Positions 7,370 through 17,147 of a stretch of 64,000 nucleotides of DNA are shown piece after piece. Every line of letters begins with the position of its first letter. Within the stretch, counting starts at the first letter, position 1. This stretch comes from Isoalcanivorax indicus (GTDB lineage Bacteria > Pseudomonadota > Gammaproteobacteria > Pseudomonadales > Alcanivoracaceae). The position numbers were made by a program, and so were the translations under genes. The notes beneath the pieces are model-generated. The model made no database searches. It was not told where the DNA came from and saw nothing but the letters and a program-made list of their open reading frames with translations. Location of the stretch: contig NZ_QGMP01000001.1 of assembly GCF_003259185.1 (NCBI RefSeq), positions 1,922,001-1,986,000 on the forward strand, given 5' to 3'.

Positions 7370-8386
7370 TTACTCAAGACGTTCGGAACACTCGGCCCGG
7401 GCGCCATCGTGACGGCAACGGATATTGCGCAGCAGCGACATCATGTCGGCGTTGTAGACACCCTGGCGGGTCAGATCGACACGCGCTTCGCGCATCATCT
7501 CGTCATAACGCAGCGTGTCTTCCTCGTTGATGCGGATCCAGCGATCATCGCTCACGTCACTGTAGGAATTGTCCACCACGGCCTGGGCGCGCTCATGCAG
7601 GTTCTCGAACACATACTGGCGCGACCAGTCGGCAAAGCCGTTTGGCAGTTTTTCATGACGCGCCACCAGCTGCATGGTCAGTTGCCCCAGCGTGTAGTCC
7701 ACGATACCGCCGTCCGGCCCCATGCCCCGGTACAGTTCCAGCGCGCTGTAGGCCATCATCGGCGCAAAGCAGATGTCCACGCTGTGGTTGTTGAAGCGAC
7801 CGGCGAAGTTGGTGATGTCTGACATCACCGGGGACATGCCGACACGCGCCGCCATGCGACCCTGGGCCACATCATGCTCGAGCACGGAAATGGACTTCCC
7901 GGCCAGGGCATTGACGTTATTGATGCTCTGGTCTTTCACGAACAGATAGGCCGCTCCCATCGGCGCCATGCCGATCACTTCATAGGAACCGCTGCGCATG
8001 TTGGCCTTGATGCGCGGGTTGTTGCTGGCCAGCACCTGCGCCACGGTGCGCATGACATCGTAGTTCGGAATCGCACCGATGGAGTCGAGGCTGCCGACGT
8101 AGCTGTTGAGGTTACGCGACCGCAACCCGGTCATGGCGACCAGATCACATTGCCCGCTGAGAAATTCCTCATAGGCAATGTTCTCATCGGTAAACGCGCG
8201 CATGCGCAGGTCGACACCCTGATTCAGGGCGGCGGTACGGTAATCCCGCAGCAGATTGAAGGTATCCCCGGAGGTACCGATGATGTCGAAAACGCAGAAG
8301 TTGATGCGCGTAGTGGCCTGTGCGGTGCTGACCATCCCCATCATGCCCAAGGCAAGCAAGGCAGAAACAAGACGTTTGCAAAACAT
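7370..8386 (-). CDS. AdeT1/2-like (TRAP-type) periplasmic solute-binding protein
   Basis: A 338-residue exported protein starting at the ATG at 8386, which gives the signal peptide MFCKRLVSALLALGMMGM cleaved after AQA; an upstream start would run into the previous gene. The mature N-terminus INFCVFDIIGTSGDTFNLLR is the hallmark of the AdeT1_2 family, annotated from Acinetobacter AdeT and related to DctP-type TRAP binding proteins. AdeT was once linked to aminoglycoside resistance, but the fold points to ligand binding rather than efflux. It follows the TatT-like gene with a 13-base gap and is ended by the terminator at 7322-7347. No TRAP membrane subunits are nearby. The ligand is unknown. 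Confidence 0.75.
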   Translation of the reverse strand: MFCKRLVSALLALGMMGMVSTAQATTRINFCVFDIIGTSGDTFNLLRDYRTAALNQGVDLRMRAFTDENIAYEEFLSGQCDLVAMTGLRSRNLNSYVGSLDSIGAIPNYDVMRTVAQVLASNNPRIKANMRSGSYEVIGMAPMGAAYLFVKDQSINNVNALAGKSISVLEHDVAQGRMAARVGMSPVMSDITNFAGRFNNHSVDICFAPMMAYSALELYRGMGPDGGIVDYTLGQLTMQLVARHEKLPNGFADWSRQYVFENLHERAQAVVDNSYSDVSDDRWIRINEEDTLRYDEMMREARVDLTRQGVYNADMMSLLRNIRCRHDGARAECSERLE

Positions 8387-8399
8387 GTCACTTCTCCAT

Positions 8400-9437
8400 T
8401 TACAGCAGGTCGTCGATATCGATCTGCTCACGGTCATCACGATCATCCCAGAAGGTGCCCAGGCGCCCGTAGGGGGTGCGCTGGCCGGTATTTTCGGTCC
8501 ACATGCGATCGGATACGCCCTTCACCATCTCCCCGGCAATGGCATCCAGCAGTGCGTTGTCCGGATCCAGTTCGCTGGTGTCGTAGTTGGCGAAATCACG
8601 GATGCCACGGCGTACGTGTTCGTCGTTACCCACGCTGTAGGCCGCCACCACATACAGGGCGCTGTTCAGGCGCACACCGGCATCGAAGCCCTTGCGTACG
8701 GCGCCTTCCAGTTCAGCCCAGTTGTCGGCGCCTTCCGGTGCCAGCATCGGCAGGATGGTCCACAGGGTCGCGCGGATGCCCTGCGGCACGCCCCACCATT
8801 TGTCGTTATCCAGACAGGTCGCAGCACGCTCTGCCTTGGCAGCAATATCGCGCGGCACACCCACGGTGACATCGGCGGTGGCATCATGCAGCAGTGCCTG
8901 GGAACCACTGATCTGGCCGACCATGAACACCAGTTCATCGAAGTCGCTGCGCAGGCGCGGGCAGTCCTGGTCGACATCCACTTCACCGTACTGTTTCACG
9001 GCACGCTGGTAGGATTCATACAGGCGACGGGCGGCCACTTCGGCGTGCTGTTTCTGCTCGGTGCGCGCGTCCTGTGCTTCCGCGGTATCACCACGGTTCA
9101 TGGCCCGGTTGTAGCGCAGCTCGGCATCCAGCGCACGCTGATCGGCGCAGGCGGCGGCCATATTGTTGGTCAGCACGGCCAGGCGGGTCGGATTGGCGTG
9201 AACGGACTCGAACGACACCAGGAAAGGCGTCAGCCCCTCACCGGTAGCGCAAGCCATGCCTACATCGGTGTAGGTGAGCAGGTAAGGCGTCATTTCGGAA
9301 CGCCCGTAGTTGACCAGGATATCCCCGGTGGTCTTGTAGATGATGCTGCAGCCCTGCACCAGCATCACGCCAGCCAGAAGGCCAGCCAGGTGCAGAGAAC
9401 GGAACAGCGGAACGCGTTGTGACAGATTAAGCCTCAT
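8400..9437 (-). CDS. TatT-like TRAP-associated lipoprotein
   Basis: A 345-residue lipoprotein with lipobox VQGC (Cys30) and an otherwise helical, Ala-rich body consistent with TPR-like repeats. It resembles the TatT (T-component) family, trimeric TPR lipoproteins that associate with TRAP-type binding proteins, and the adjacency to an AdeT1_2 protein fits that pairing. The C-terminal 25 residues are very acidic (WDDRDDREQIDIDD). AAGGAGAT seven bases before the ATG at 9437 supports the start. It is the first gene of a two-gene operon. Family assignment is moderate; the ligand and the transport partner are not visible. Confidence 0.55.
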   Translation of the reverse strand: MRLNLSQRVPLFRSLHLAGLLAGVMLVQGCSIIYKTTGDILVNYGRSEMTPYLLTYTDVGMACATGEGLTPFLVSFESVHANPTRLAVLTNNMAAACADQRALDAELRYNRAMNRGDTAEAQDARTEQKQHAEVAARRLYESYQRAVKQYGEVDVDQDCPRLRSDFDELVFMVGQISGSQALLHDATADVTVGVPRDIAAKAERAATCLDNDKWWGVPQGIRATLWTILPMLAPEGADNWAELEGAVRKGFDAGVRLNSALYVVAAYSVGNDEHVRRGIRDFANYDTSELDPDNALLDAIAGEMVKGVSDRMWTENTGQRTPYGRLGTFWDDRDDREQIDIDDLL

Positions 9438-9809
9438 GCCGGAAATCTCCTTGTGTTCTTCTGGCTCGTTATTGTTGTGAAACAGCCGGTGTGAACTGAG
9501 TCATGTGAAGGCTAGTATCTAAGTCATCAAATCGAAACTGACTATTAAGAAAAGCTGGTTTTCATAAAGTTAACTTCCAGCGCTGAACCGCCCGTCACAC
9601 GGGCCCTGATGGCACTTTGCCAGCACCCGATGCCGTCACTCGCCCCTCAGACATGGCGCGCCTTCCCTGCCCCGCTCGCCCGGGTTACGAAGCCTTACAC
9701 AAGACCCCATAAACCACATTCGTTATTTCACGCCACATTGGCCCGCCAGAACGCCCACTGTCAGCGAAGGGCCAGCTCATGACCTGGCTCGAAAGCGATG
9801 GAGAGCTCC
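9438..9809. other. Divergent intergenic region
   Basis: A 372-base non-coding stretch between the TatT-like lipoprotein (leftward) and the DUF4394 lipoprotein (rightward). It contains an AT-rich patch at about 9510-9575 that probably carries the leftward promoter, with a TAGATACT -10-like element near 9514-9521. I see no conserved operator, repeat or small gene in the rest. Confidence 0.5.
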
Positions 9810-11537
9810 ATGAAAAACAGTGACTTCCTGCTACCTCTTTTTGCCGCCGCCGCCTTGCTGACCGGCTGCGGCGGCAGCTCCGGCGGCTCCCTGCAGCCCG
9901 CTGATCCGCCCATGATGGATGAGCCGCCACAGCTACCGGGCAGCGCCCTGCTGATCCTGAGCAGTGACCTGGAGGATGACAGCCCGATCTTCATCCTCTC
10001 GTCTGTGGAGGCCAGCAATCCGGGCGAGGCGACCGGCAGCGTCGCGATCACCGGCCTGGCCGACAATGACATACTGGTGGGCATGGATTTCCGCCCGGCC
10101 ACCGGCGATCTCTATGCAGTGGGTCGGCTCGGCAACCTCTATGTGATCAACCCGCACACCGCGGTGGTGGAAACCACCGTGGCGCTGGTGGCTGCGCCTG
10201 ACAGCACACCCACCTTCGAAGCGCTGGACGGCACGCATTTCGGTGTGGATTTCAATCCGGTGCCGGACCGCCTGCGCGTCACGTCGGACACGGGTCAGAA
10301 CCTGCGCATCAACGTGGACAATGGTGCCACCCTGGTGGATGGCCCGCTCGACAGTGGTTCGGGTGAGACCCGTATCACCGGCTCGGCCTACACCAACAGC
10401 TTTGCCGGGACGACCTCGACGCGCCTGTTCAATATCGATACGGGCGAACAGATGCTTTATCTGCAAGATCCGCCCAACGACGGCACGCTGGTCAACGGCG
10501 TGACCCTGGGCATCGACGCGGACGACGCCAACGGCTTCGTGATCGACGGACGCAATAACGCGGCCATCGCCGCGCTGACCGTCAACGGGCAACCCGGCCT
10601 TTACCGCATCGACCTGACCGCCGAGGCCGATGTGGCCTCACTGATCGGCACCCTCAATATACCCGGCACCCTGCTGGGGATTGCGCTGGCGCCCCCTGCA
10701 CCCCCCGTCGTCATCGGCCTGACGCGCGACAACGCTCTGATCGAGTTCGCTCCTGGCTCACCGGGCATGGTGTCGGCGCCGGTGACGGTAACCGGGCTGA
10801 TGGAAGACGGTGAAACATTGGTGGGTGTGGACGTGCGTCCGGCCACGGGCGAGCTTTACGGCGTGTCCAACCTCGGCAACCTCTACACCGTCGACGCCCA
10901 TTCTGGTGTCGCCAGTTTCCAGGCGGCGCTGGTGGCTGCACCGGACTCGGGTTTTGATGGGCTGCTGGGCGATGACTTCGCCATGGATTTCAACCCGGTG
11001 CCGGATCGGCTGCGGTTGATCAGCGATCAGGGGCAGAACCTGCGCATCAATGTGGACAACGGCGAGACGATTGTCGACGGTGACATCGCCTATGCAGAAG
11101 AAAGTGATCTGGGCGGGATCGAAGACATTCCCCTGCTCGGTCCGCTGCTGGGGCTGATCGGCAGCATCCTGTTGCCCGAGGACGACGCTGCGGTCCCGGC
11201 GTTAACCGCAGCGGCCTATACCAACAGCTTCGCCGGCACGGCCACCACGCAGCTGTTCACACTGGACACCGGGAACGATTCCCTCAATCTGCAGAACCCG
11301 CCCAACGACGGCACCCAGGTGCCCTTGACGGATACGCCCATCGCGATCAGCGGCGACCAGGGCTTTGACATTATCGGCGGCGATAACGGTCTGGTGCTGG
11401 CTGCACTCAGCGGCAACGGCATGGGGCCCTACACGCTCTACAGCATCAATCTGATGACCGGCGCCTTTACCGAGCGCGGTCAGATTGGTGGCGCGGACGG
11501 CCCGGCACTGCGCGGCATTACTCTTCAGCTGCGCTGA
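9810..11537 (+). CDS. Lipoprotein with two DUF4394 domains
   Basis: A 575-residue lipoprotein: signal peptide ending LLTGC with Cys20, then two tandem DUF4394 units. The repeat is plain in paired motifs: VGMDFRPATGDLYAVGRLGN with VGVDVRPATGELYGVSNLGN, and FNPVPDRLRVTSDTGQNLRI with FNPVPDRLRLISDQGQNLRI. The second copy carries an insertion with a hydrophobic stretch (GLLGLIGSIL region) between its halves. The fold is probably a beta-propeller-like surface protein; function is unknown. I prefer the ATG at 9810, which has GGAGAG four bases upstream, over the ATG at 9798. The 3' end overlaps the opposing efflux gene by 20 bases. Confidence 0.85.
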   Translation: MKNSDFLLPLFAAAALLTGCGGSSGGSLQPADPPMMDEPPQLPGSALLILSSDLEDDSPIFILSSVEASNPGEATGSVAITGLADNDILVGMDFRPATGDLYAVGRLGNLYVINPHTAVVETTVALVAAPDSTPTFEALDGTHFGVDFNPVPDRLRVTSDTGQNLRINVDNGATLVDGPLDSGSGETRITGSAYTNSFAGTTSTRLFNIDTGEQMLYLQDPPNDGTLVNGVTLGIDADDANGFVIDGRNNAAIAALTVNGQPGLYRIDLTAEADVASLIGTLNIPGTLLGIALAPPAPPVVIGLTRDNALIEFAPGSPGMVSAPVTVTGLMEDGETLVGVDVRPATGELYGVSNLGNLYTVDAHSGVASFQAALVAAPDSGFDGLLGDDFAMDFNPVPDRLRLISDQGQNLRINVDNGETIVDGDIAYAEESDLGGIEDIPLLGPLLGLIGSILLPEDDAAVPALTAAAYTNSFAGTATTQLFTLDTGNDSLNLQNPPNDGTQVPLTDTPIAISGDQGFDIIGGDNGLVLAALSGNGMGPYTLYSINLMTGAFTERGQIGGADGPALRGITLQLR

Positions 11538-12906
11538 CCTGTTCAACCGGCTCCTGCCAACCGCCCCCCAGTGTGCGGTAGAGCGTGACAATGGCCTGCA
11601 TCCGCGCCAGCCGGAGCAGGCCGTTGTTTTCTTCGGCCTGATACAACGACTGCTGGGCGTCCAGCAGGGACAGCAGGTCATCGGCCCCCTCCCGGTAACG
11701 GGCTTCCGCCAGGGTGAAGGCACGACGTGTCTGGGCCAGTTCTTCATCCTGCTGGAACGCTTGCTCGGCCAGCGTTTCGATGTTGCTCAAGGCCAGGTCG
11801 ACCTCCGCAAACGCCTGCAAGGTGGCTCCGCGATACTGCTCCAGTAACTCCAGCTGGCGCGCCTCGCTCAGGTCGCGCTGCGCGCGCAGCCGCCCGGCGT
11901 TGAAGATGGGCTGCGTCAGTGAGGCACCGACGTTATAGAGCAGATCACCGCTGAACAGCTCACTGAATACATCACTGCGCGTACCCAGGGCGCCGGTCAG
12001 GCGTACGCTGGGAAACAGCGCCGCGCGCGCCACCACAATATCAGCCTCGGCAGCTCGCAGACGCGCTTCCTGCTGGCGAATATCGGGGCGCCGCGCGAGC
12101 AGTTCCGAGGGCAATCCGCCCATCACCTCGGGAATCGCCAGCGCCGCCAGACGACCTTCGGTCTGGAAACCCTGCGGCGTACGCCCCAGCAGCAACGCCA
12201 GCGCCGCCCGGGCATCACGCTCCTGCTGCCGCAGTGGCTCAACGCTGGCACGCTGGCGGGCCACCACGGCCCGTTGCCGCGCCAGATCCAGCGGTGTACC
12301 GGCGCCATTGCGCACCCGCGCTTCCACCACGCGCAGAATTTCTTCCGCCAGTTCCAGATTCAGACGCGCAATCTCCAGCCGCTCCTGCAGCGACAGCACT
12401 TGCAGATAGGTGTTAGCGACCCCCGCCGTCAGCGTCAGTGCCACCGTTTCACGGTCATAGGCGCTGGCCAGCAGATTGGCGCGCGCGCCAGCCCGCTGCG
12501 CCCGGTTGGCGCCCCAGAAATCCAGCTCATAGCTGGCGCCCAGGCTGGCGCTGTAGCTGCCGCTGGCGCCGCCCTGATCCACAATCCCGCTGCGTCCGGC
12601 ATCCAGCCCGGCGTCCACATTCGGCAGCAGGCTGGCTCCGGCCATGCGAGCCTGGGCCTCGGCCTGCAGAATACGCGCCGCCGCCGCGCCCAGATCCGGG
12701 TTATTGGCTTGCGCTTGCTGCATCAACGCATCCAGTTCCGGGCTGGCAAAGCTGAGCCACCAGTGGCGCGCAGGCCAGGCCTCAGTGGCGCCCAGTCCGT
12801 ATTCCCAGCCTTCGGGCGGCGCGGGCGGCGTCTGTTGTACCGGTGTCGTACCACACGCCACCAACAATACCGGCAAAGTCAGGCTCAACAGGGTCCGTTT
12901 CATCAT
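11518..12906 (-). CDS. Outer membrane efflux factor, NodT/OprM family lipoprotein
   Basis: A 462-residue outer membrane factor that forms the TolC-like exit duct of a tripartite pump. The signal peptide ends in the lipobox LVAC (Cys18). Two similar halves of long coiled-coil helices carry family motifs: [33 protein letters not shown] and [17 protein letters not shown]. It is the last gene of the macA-macB operon, overlapping macB by four bases (12903-12906), so its partner is clear. The C-terminus converges with the DUF4394 gene. Confidence 0.93.
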   Translation of the reverse strand: MMKRTLLSLTLPVLLVACGTTPVQQTPPAPPEGWEYGLGATEAWPARHWWLSFASPELDALMQQAQANNPDLGAAAARILQAEAQARMAGASLLPNVDAGLDAGRSGIVDQGGASGSYSASLGASYELDFWGANRAQRAGARANLLASAYDRETVALTLTAGVANTYLQVLSLQERLEIARLNLELAEEILRVVEARVRNGAGTPLDLARQRAVVARQRASVEPLRQQERDARAALALLLGRTPQGFQTEGRLAALAIPEVMGGLPSELLARRPDIRQQEARLRAAEADIVVARAALFPSVRLTGALGTRSDVFSELFSGDLLYNVGASLTQPIFNAGRLRAQRDLSEARQLELLEQYRGATLQAFAEVDLALSNIETLAEQAFQQDEELAQTRRAFTLAEARYREGADDLLSLLDAQQSLYQAEENNGLLRLARMQAIVTLYRTLGGGWQEPVEQVSAAEE

Positions 12907-14855
12907 TCGCTACTCAACGCTACAACGGGGTTCAGCCGCGCGGCTTTCAACGCCGGAGCAAAACCGAACACCAGCCCGGTGCCCGCCGCACAGGCGAACG
13001 CCAGCACCATGATCGGCACCGAGAACTGCACCGGCATGGCCAGCGCGCCGATCAGTGCGCCGACCCCCACACCGGCCAGCACACCCACCACGCCGCCCAT
13101 GGCCGAGACCACCACCGCCTCCACCAGGAACTGCTGCAGAATATTGCGCGTGCGTGCACCCGTGGCCATGCGAATACCGATCTCTCGCGTACGCTCAGTG
13201 ACGCTGACCAGCATGATGTTCATCACGCCAATGCCCCCCACCAGCAGCGAAATCGCGGCAATGGAACCAAGCAGGATAGTCAGGGTGTTTTGCGTGGCAG
13301 AGGCCGTTTCGACAATCGCCGCCATATTACGGATGCGGAAATCCTCAACGCCATGCCGTTCCCGCAGCAGGTCCGCCACCATTGCTTCGGTCGCATCCAT
13401 CTGGCTGACATCGTCCACCGCCACGGTGATCGAGCGCAGGTGCCGTTGACCAGACAAACGCAAGCTGCCCGTGGACAGGGGCACAAAAACGATGTCGTCC
13501 GCGTCGTCGCCCCAGGCCGTGGCGCCCTGCTCACTCATCACGCCAATAATCTGGAACGGCACATTATTCAGCAACAGGAATTCACCCAGCGGATCACTCT
13601 GCGCAAACAGGGTGCGCGCCACCGTCTGCCCGATCACCGCCACGGCCGCATAACGATGCTGGTCTTCATCACTCAGAAAGACACCACGTTCAGGCTGCCA
13701 GTTGCGCAACAAGGGATACGCCGCCGTGGTGGCGTTGACCTGCGTGGTGGTGTCGCGGCCCGCCGCCCGGGCGGTGGCGCGGCTGGTATTTTCCGGCACC
13801 GCAGCAATGATGTTTGGCAGGGCCGCCACCGCAATGGCGTCTTCCGGTGTCAGGGTGGCGATGTCACCGTCGACACTGCGACGACCGAAACCCTCGAAGC
13901 CCGGCCGCACCACCAGCAGGTTGGTGCCCATGGCGCTGATCCGCTCCATCACCGAGGTGCGTGCCCCCTCACCGATGGCCAGCATGGCCACCACCGATCC
14001 GACACCGATCACCACACCGAGCAGCGTCAGCAAGGTACGAAACAGATTCGCGCGCAAGGATCGCAGCGCCATGCTGCACGCCTCCAGCGCTTCGGGAATC
14101 ACGGATACTGGCGCCACGGTGCCCTGTGCGCCTGGCACCGGCACGGCTCGCGGCTGATGCCGCACCGGGGTACTGCCGCTGTCGCGCACGATTTCACCGT
14201 CGGCCAGCTCGATGACCCGATCCGCATGGGCCGCCACAGTGGCGTCGTGGGTAATCAGAATCACGGTGTGCCCTTCCCGGGCCAACTCACCCAAGAGGGC
14301 CATCACTTCGGCACCACTGTGGCTGTCCAGCGCCCCGGTAGGCTCGTCCGCCAGAATGATATGCCCGCCATTCATCAGGGCACGGGCAATCGACACGCGC
14401 TGTTGCTGCCCCCCGGACAACTGGTTCGGGCGATGATCCATCCGCTCGTCCAGCCCCAGCCGTGACAGCAGCGCCTGGGCCCGGGCGCGGCGTTCGGCAC
14501 GCGGCGTGCCCGCATACACCGCAGGCACCTCGACATTTTCCGTGGCGGAGCCCGCCGCAATCAGATGGTAGCTCTGGAATACGAAGCCGAAGGCTTCCCG
14601 GCGCAGCCAGGCCAGCTGGTCATCATTCAGCGTGGCCACGTTTTCGCCATTGAACAGGTATTCGCCATCACTCGGCTGATCGAGGCAACCGAGAATATGC
14701 ATCAGTGTGGACTTGCCTGACCCCGAGGCACCCATGATCGCCACGAATTCCCCGGCATGGATATCCAGCGAAATACCACGCAGCACATCCACCGCCACAT
14801 CACCGGTGACGTAGCGTTTGCGCACCTCACGCAGGCGGATCAGCGGCGTGCTCAA
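12903..14855 (-). CDS. macB: MacB-family ABC transporter, ATPase-permease
   Basis: A 650-residue MacB-type half-transporter. The N-terminal ATPase has Walker A GASGSGKS at 42-49, signature [15 protein letters not shown] and Walker [13 protein letters not shown] transmembrane helix near 280 follows, then the periplasmic MacB core domain, and a C-terminal FtsX-like domain with three helices in the last 140 residues. MacB does not carry substrates across the inner membrane; it uses ATP to drive export from the periplasm through MacA and TolC. ATGA overlaps join it to macA upstream and the outer membrane factor downstream. Substrates could be macrolides, peptides or siderophores; the sequence does not decide. 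Confidence 0.95.
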   Translation of the reverse strand: MSTPLIRLREVRKRYVTGDVAVDVLRGISLDIHAGEFVAIMGASGSGKSTLMHILGCLDQPSDGEYLFNGENVATLNDDQLAWLRREAFGFVFQSYHLIAAGSATENVEVPAVYAGTPRAERRARAQALLSRLGLDERMDHRPNQLSGGQQQRVSIARALMNGGHIILADEPTGALDSHSGAEVMALLGELAREGHTVILITHDATVAAHADRVIELADGEIVRDSGSTPVRHQPRAVPVPGAQGTVAPVSVIPEALEACSMALRSLRANLFRTLLTLLGVVIGVGSVVAMLAIGEGARTSVMERISAMGTNLLVVRPGFEGFGRRSVDGDIATLTPEDAIAVAALPNIIAAVPENTSRATARAAGRDTTTQVNATTAAYPLLRNWQPERGVFLSDEDQHRYAAVAVIGQTVARTLFAQSDPLGEFLLLNNVPFQIIGVMSEQGATAWGDDADDIVFVPLSTGSLRLSGQRHLRSITVAVDDVSQMDATEAMVADLLRERHGVEDFRIRNMAAIVETASATQNTLTILLGSIAAISLLVGGIGVMNIMLVSVTERTREIGIRMATGARTRNILQQFLVEAVVVSAMGGVVGVLAGVGVGALIGALAMPVQFSVPIMVLAFACAAGTGLVFGFAPALKAARLNPVVALSSE

Positions 14856-16039
14856 AACAGCCCTCGTGGCATACGCTGCTGCTGCGGGCGGTTACCGGCA
14901 CTGGCGCGCCCACCGGGGGCCGCATTCACCAGCACGGTCTCACCCTCTTGCAGACCGCTGCGGATTTCCATGGTGATGCGATCACTCACCCCGGTCTCGA
15001 CCTCGCGCTGCTCACGCTGACCGTTGCCGGTGATGACCGTTACCAGCCCCTTGCCACCACGCAGCGGCTGCACGGCGGACACCGGCACCCGCACCACATC
15101 GCGCGCTTCATCCAGCACGAAGAACACCTGGGCCGTCATCTGCGTCATCAGGCGACCATCGTCGTTATCCACGTCGAACAGCGCCGTGTAGAGCACTACG
15201 TTATTGAGAATTTCCGGGGTCGGCAGGATTTGCCGCAGCTGGCCTTCCCAGCGCGTGCCGGGCATACCCAGGGGCGAAAAGTAGGCGGGCATGCCCGCGC
15301 GCAGGCGGCTGACATCCGCTTCAGAAACTTCGGTCCATACCGTCATGGTGGACAGGTCGGCAATGCGCATCAGAATCGGCGCCACCTGATTGGCGTTCAG
15401 GGTCTGCCCCTGGCGCGCCTCCATGGACACCACCACCCCGTCCATGGGCGCAAAAATACGGGTGAAGCCGAGCGTCGCTTCCTCGGCCCGCAGGGAGGAA
15501 CGGTTCTGCTCGATCTGTGCCTGCAAGGCGCGAATCTGCGCTTCGGTGGTCAGCACCGTGGCCCGCGCAATCTGGAAGGCATCCTCACTGGTGGCGTCAT
15601 CGGCCAGCAAGCGCTCCTGACGCTGGAACTGCTGCCGTGCCAGGGCCAGTTGCGCCTGCCGTTCGGCCAACTGCGCCTGCAACGCCACCAGCTGCGCACG
15701 ACCGGCTTCCACCCGCGCCTGCTGCACGTCCGCATCAATCTCGGCCAGCAGATCGCCTTCGCTGACCTGATCCCCCACGTCCACATGCAAACGTACCAGT
15801 TGGCCCGATACCTGGGCGCCCACATCCACATAGTGGCGCGGCTGGAGGTTGCCCAGCGCCGTCACCACATACTCGATATCCCCGCGCGTGGCTTCGGCTG
15901 TTGGCACTTCGGCCTGCACCGGCTGGCGAAATGCCTGCCAGCCAAACCAAGCGGCCAACAACAGCAAAGGCACCAGCCAGTAAACCAGCCGGCGCCCGCG
16001 GGGCGATAAACGATGGACCATGGGAATGCGTGCAACCAC
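14852..16039 (-). CDS. macA: MacA-type periplasmic adaptor
   Basis: A 395-residue membrane-fusion protein. An N-terminal anchor (about residues 15-38, [20 protein letters not shown]) is followed by a lipoyl half-motif, a long helical hairpin rich in Gln, Ala and Leu (about 105-175), the second lipoyl half, beta-barrel and membrane-proximal domains. It bridges MacB and the outer membrane duct. The start is GTG at 16039, preceded by AGGAG nine bases upstream; a later ATG at 16021 would clip the N-terminus. The last 20 residues are Gln/Arg-rich ([12 protein letters not shown]). Confidence 0.93.
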   Translation of the reverse strand: MVARIPMVHRLSPRGRRLVYWLVPLLLLAAWFGWQAFRQPVQAEVPTAEATRGDIEYVVTALGNLQPRHYVDVGAQVSGQLVRLHVDVGDQVSEGDLLAEIDADVQQARVEAGRAQLVALQAQLAERQAQLALARQQFQRQERLLADDATSEDAFQIARATVLTTEAQIRALQAQIEQNRSSLRAEEATLGFTRIFAPMDGVVVSMEARQGQTLNANQVAPILMRIADLSTMTVWTEVSEADVSRLRAGMPAYFSPLGMPGTRWEGQLRQILPTPEILNNVVLYTALFDVDNDDGRLMTQMTAQVFFVLDEARDVVRVPVSAVQPLRGGKGLVTVITGNGQREQREVETGVSDRITMEIRSGLQEGETVLVNAAPGGRASAGNRPQQQRMPRGLF

Positions 16040-16115
16040 CAGATTTGGCTCCTGTCGATATCAAGGGCATGACAACCGGGAACAGGGCAGAGTCTATGGC
16101 AGTATTATGGAAAGA

Positions 16116-16457
16116 TTATGGAGTGCGGCAGCCGTACAGCCGCGCATAGCGCTGCGCCGCCCAGCGGCGATAGACGCGCGTGGCCAGTGGTCGCACCGGA
16201 CCCCAGGCCAGCCACTGCCACAGCAGCCCGATGGGCGTATGCCGCCAGGCGCGCACCGTGGCGTCGACGCCTGTCACCCAAAGCCCGTCCGACGTGCGCA
16301 GATGCAGCACTTCGAGCATGTCACGCCTGGGCAACGGTGTCGCATCCCCGAGCCCGTGGATGTCGACCAGATGCAGGGATTCGCGTTTCAGTCTCGCCAG
16401 CCATGCCATTTCCCGGCGGCACAGGGGGCATCGACCATCGTAGTAGAGCGTATCCAT
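16116..16457 (-). CDS. DCC-family thiol-disulfide oxidoreductase-like protein (DUF393)
   Basis: A 113-residue protein of the DCC/DUF393 family. The N-terminal MDTLYYDGRCPLCRREM contains the family DxxCxxC motif. The C-terminal half is Trp- and Arg-rich (LLWQWLAWGPVRPLATRVYR), typical of these proteins and possibly membrane-associated. The ATG at 16457 has GGAG six bases upstream, better than the in-frame ATG at 16475. It lies 76 bases upstream of macA on the same strand, so it may share a transcript, but no functional link is known. Redox activity is assumed from the motif only. Confidence 0.82.
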   Translation of the reverse strand: MDTLYYDGRCPLCRREMAWLARLKRESLHLVDIHGLGDATPLPRRDMLEVLHLRTSDGLWVTGVDATVRAWRHTPIGLLWQWLAWGPVRPLATRVYRRWAAQRYARLYGCRTP

Positions 16458-16532
16458 CGGTATCTCCGCTGACATGGGCGTAGTATCGTTCCCGCCATCA
16501 CCAGAAAGAGTGAAGATCGCGAGGACCTGTTC

Positions 16533-17147
16533 ATGCCCCTGCTGCTGTGGCTCGACCTGTTCGGCACCATCGTATTTGCGGTTTCCGGGGCCCTGGCCGC
16601 CGGGCGCAAGCAAATGGACCTGTTCGGGGTCATGGTGCTGGCCTTCGTGACCGCCATTGGCGGTGGCACCGTGCGTGATCTGGTGCTCGGGGCTACGCCG
16701 GTGCTGTGGATCGCCAAGCCGATGTATATCTGGCTGGCCCTGGCCGCTGGCTTTGCCACGGTAGCCCTGGCCCGACACGTCCGCGTGCCCCGCCATGTCT
16801 TGCCATTGGCCGATGCCCTGGGCCTGGCCACCTTCTGCGTGATCGGCACCGAACGCGCCCTGCTGCTGGGCTTCGGCCCCGGCGTGGCGATCGTGATGGG
16901 GGTGATGACCGCCGTGGTCGGCGGCATGATTCGCGACATCCTTTGTGGCGAGGTGCCGTTGATCCTGCGCAAGGAAATCTATGCCACCGCCGCCCTGCTG
17001 GGCGCGGCGGTGACGGCAGGGTGTGTCATGATCGACATGCCCTTGCTGGGCACCTGGGCGGGGTTCAGCGCCGCCCTGGCCTTGCGGCTGGCGGCGCTGT
17101 ATCGCAACCTTTCATTGCCGCTGTTCACCTTGAGCGACCGGCGTTAG
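16533..17147 (+). CDS. TRIC-type trimeric cation channel family protein (UPF0126)
   Basis: A 204-residue inner membrane protein made of two three-helix TRIC repeats. The conserved loops GGGTVRDLVLG (first repeat) and GGMIRDILCGEVPL (second repeat) are diagnostic. Bacterial relatives include YadS and YicG; animal TRIC proteins conduct K+ across the ER. The predicted seven-helix layout is visible as hydrophobic stretches throughout. GAGGA lies seven bases before the ATG. It diverges from the DCC gene and its stop overlaps the opposing lipoprotein gene by four bases. Confidence 0.92.
   Translation: MPLLLWLDLFGTIVFAVSGALAAGRKQMDLFGVMVLAFVTAIGGGTVRDLVLGATPVLWIAKPMYIWLALAAGFATVALARHVRVPRHVLPLADALGLATFCVIGTERALLLGFGPGVAIVMGVMTAVVGGMIRDILCGEVPLILRKEIYATAALLGAAVTAGCVMIDMPLLGTWAGFSAALALRLAALYRNLSLPLFTLSDRR

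Noticed and set aside
12843..14465. A 540-codon open frame on the plus strand
   Set aside because: Antisense to macB; no recognisable domains.
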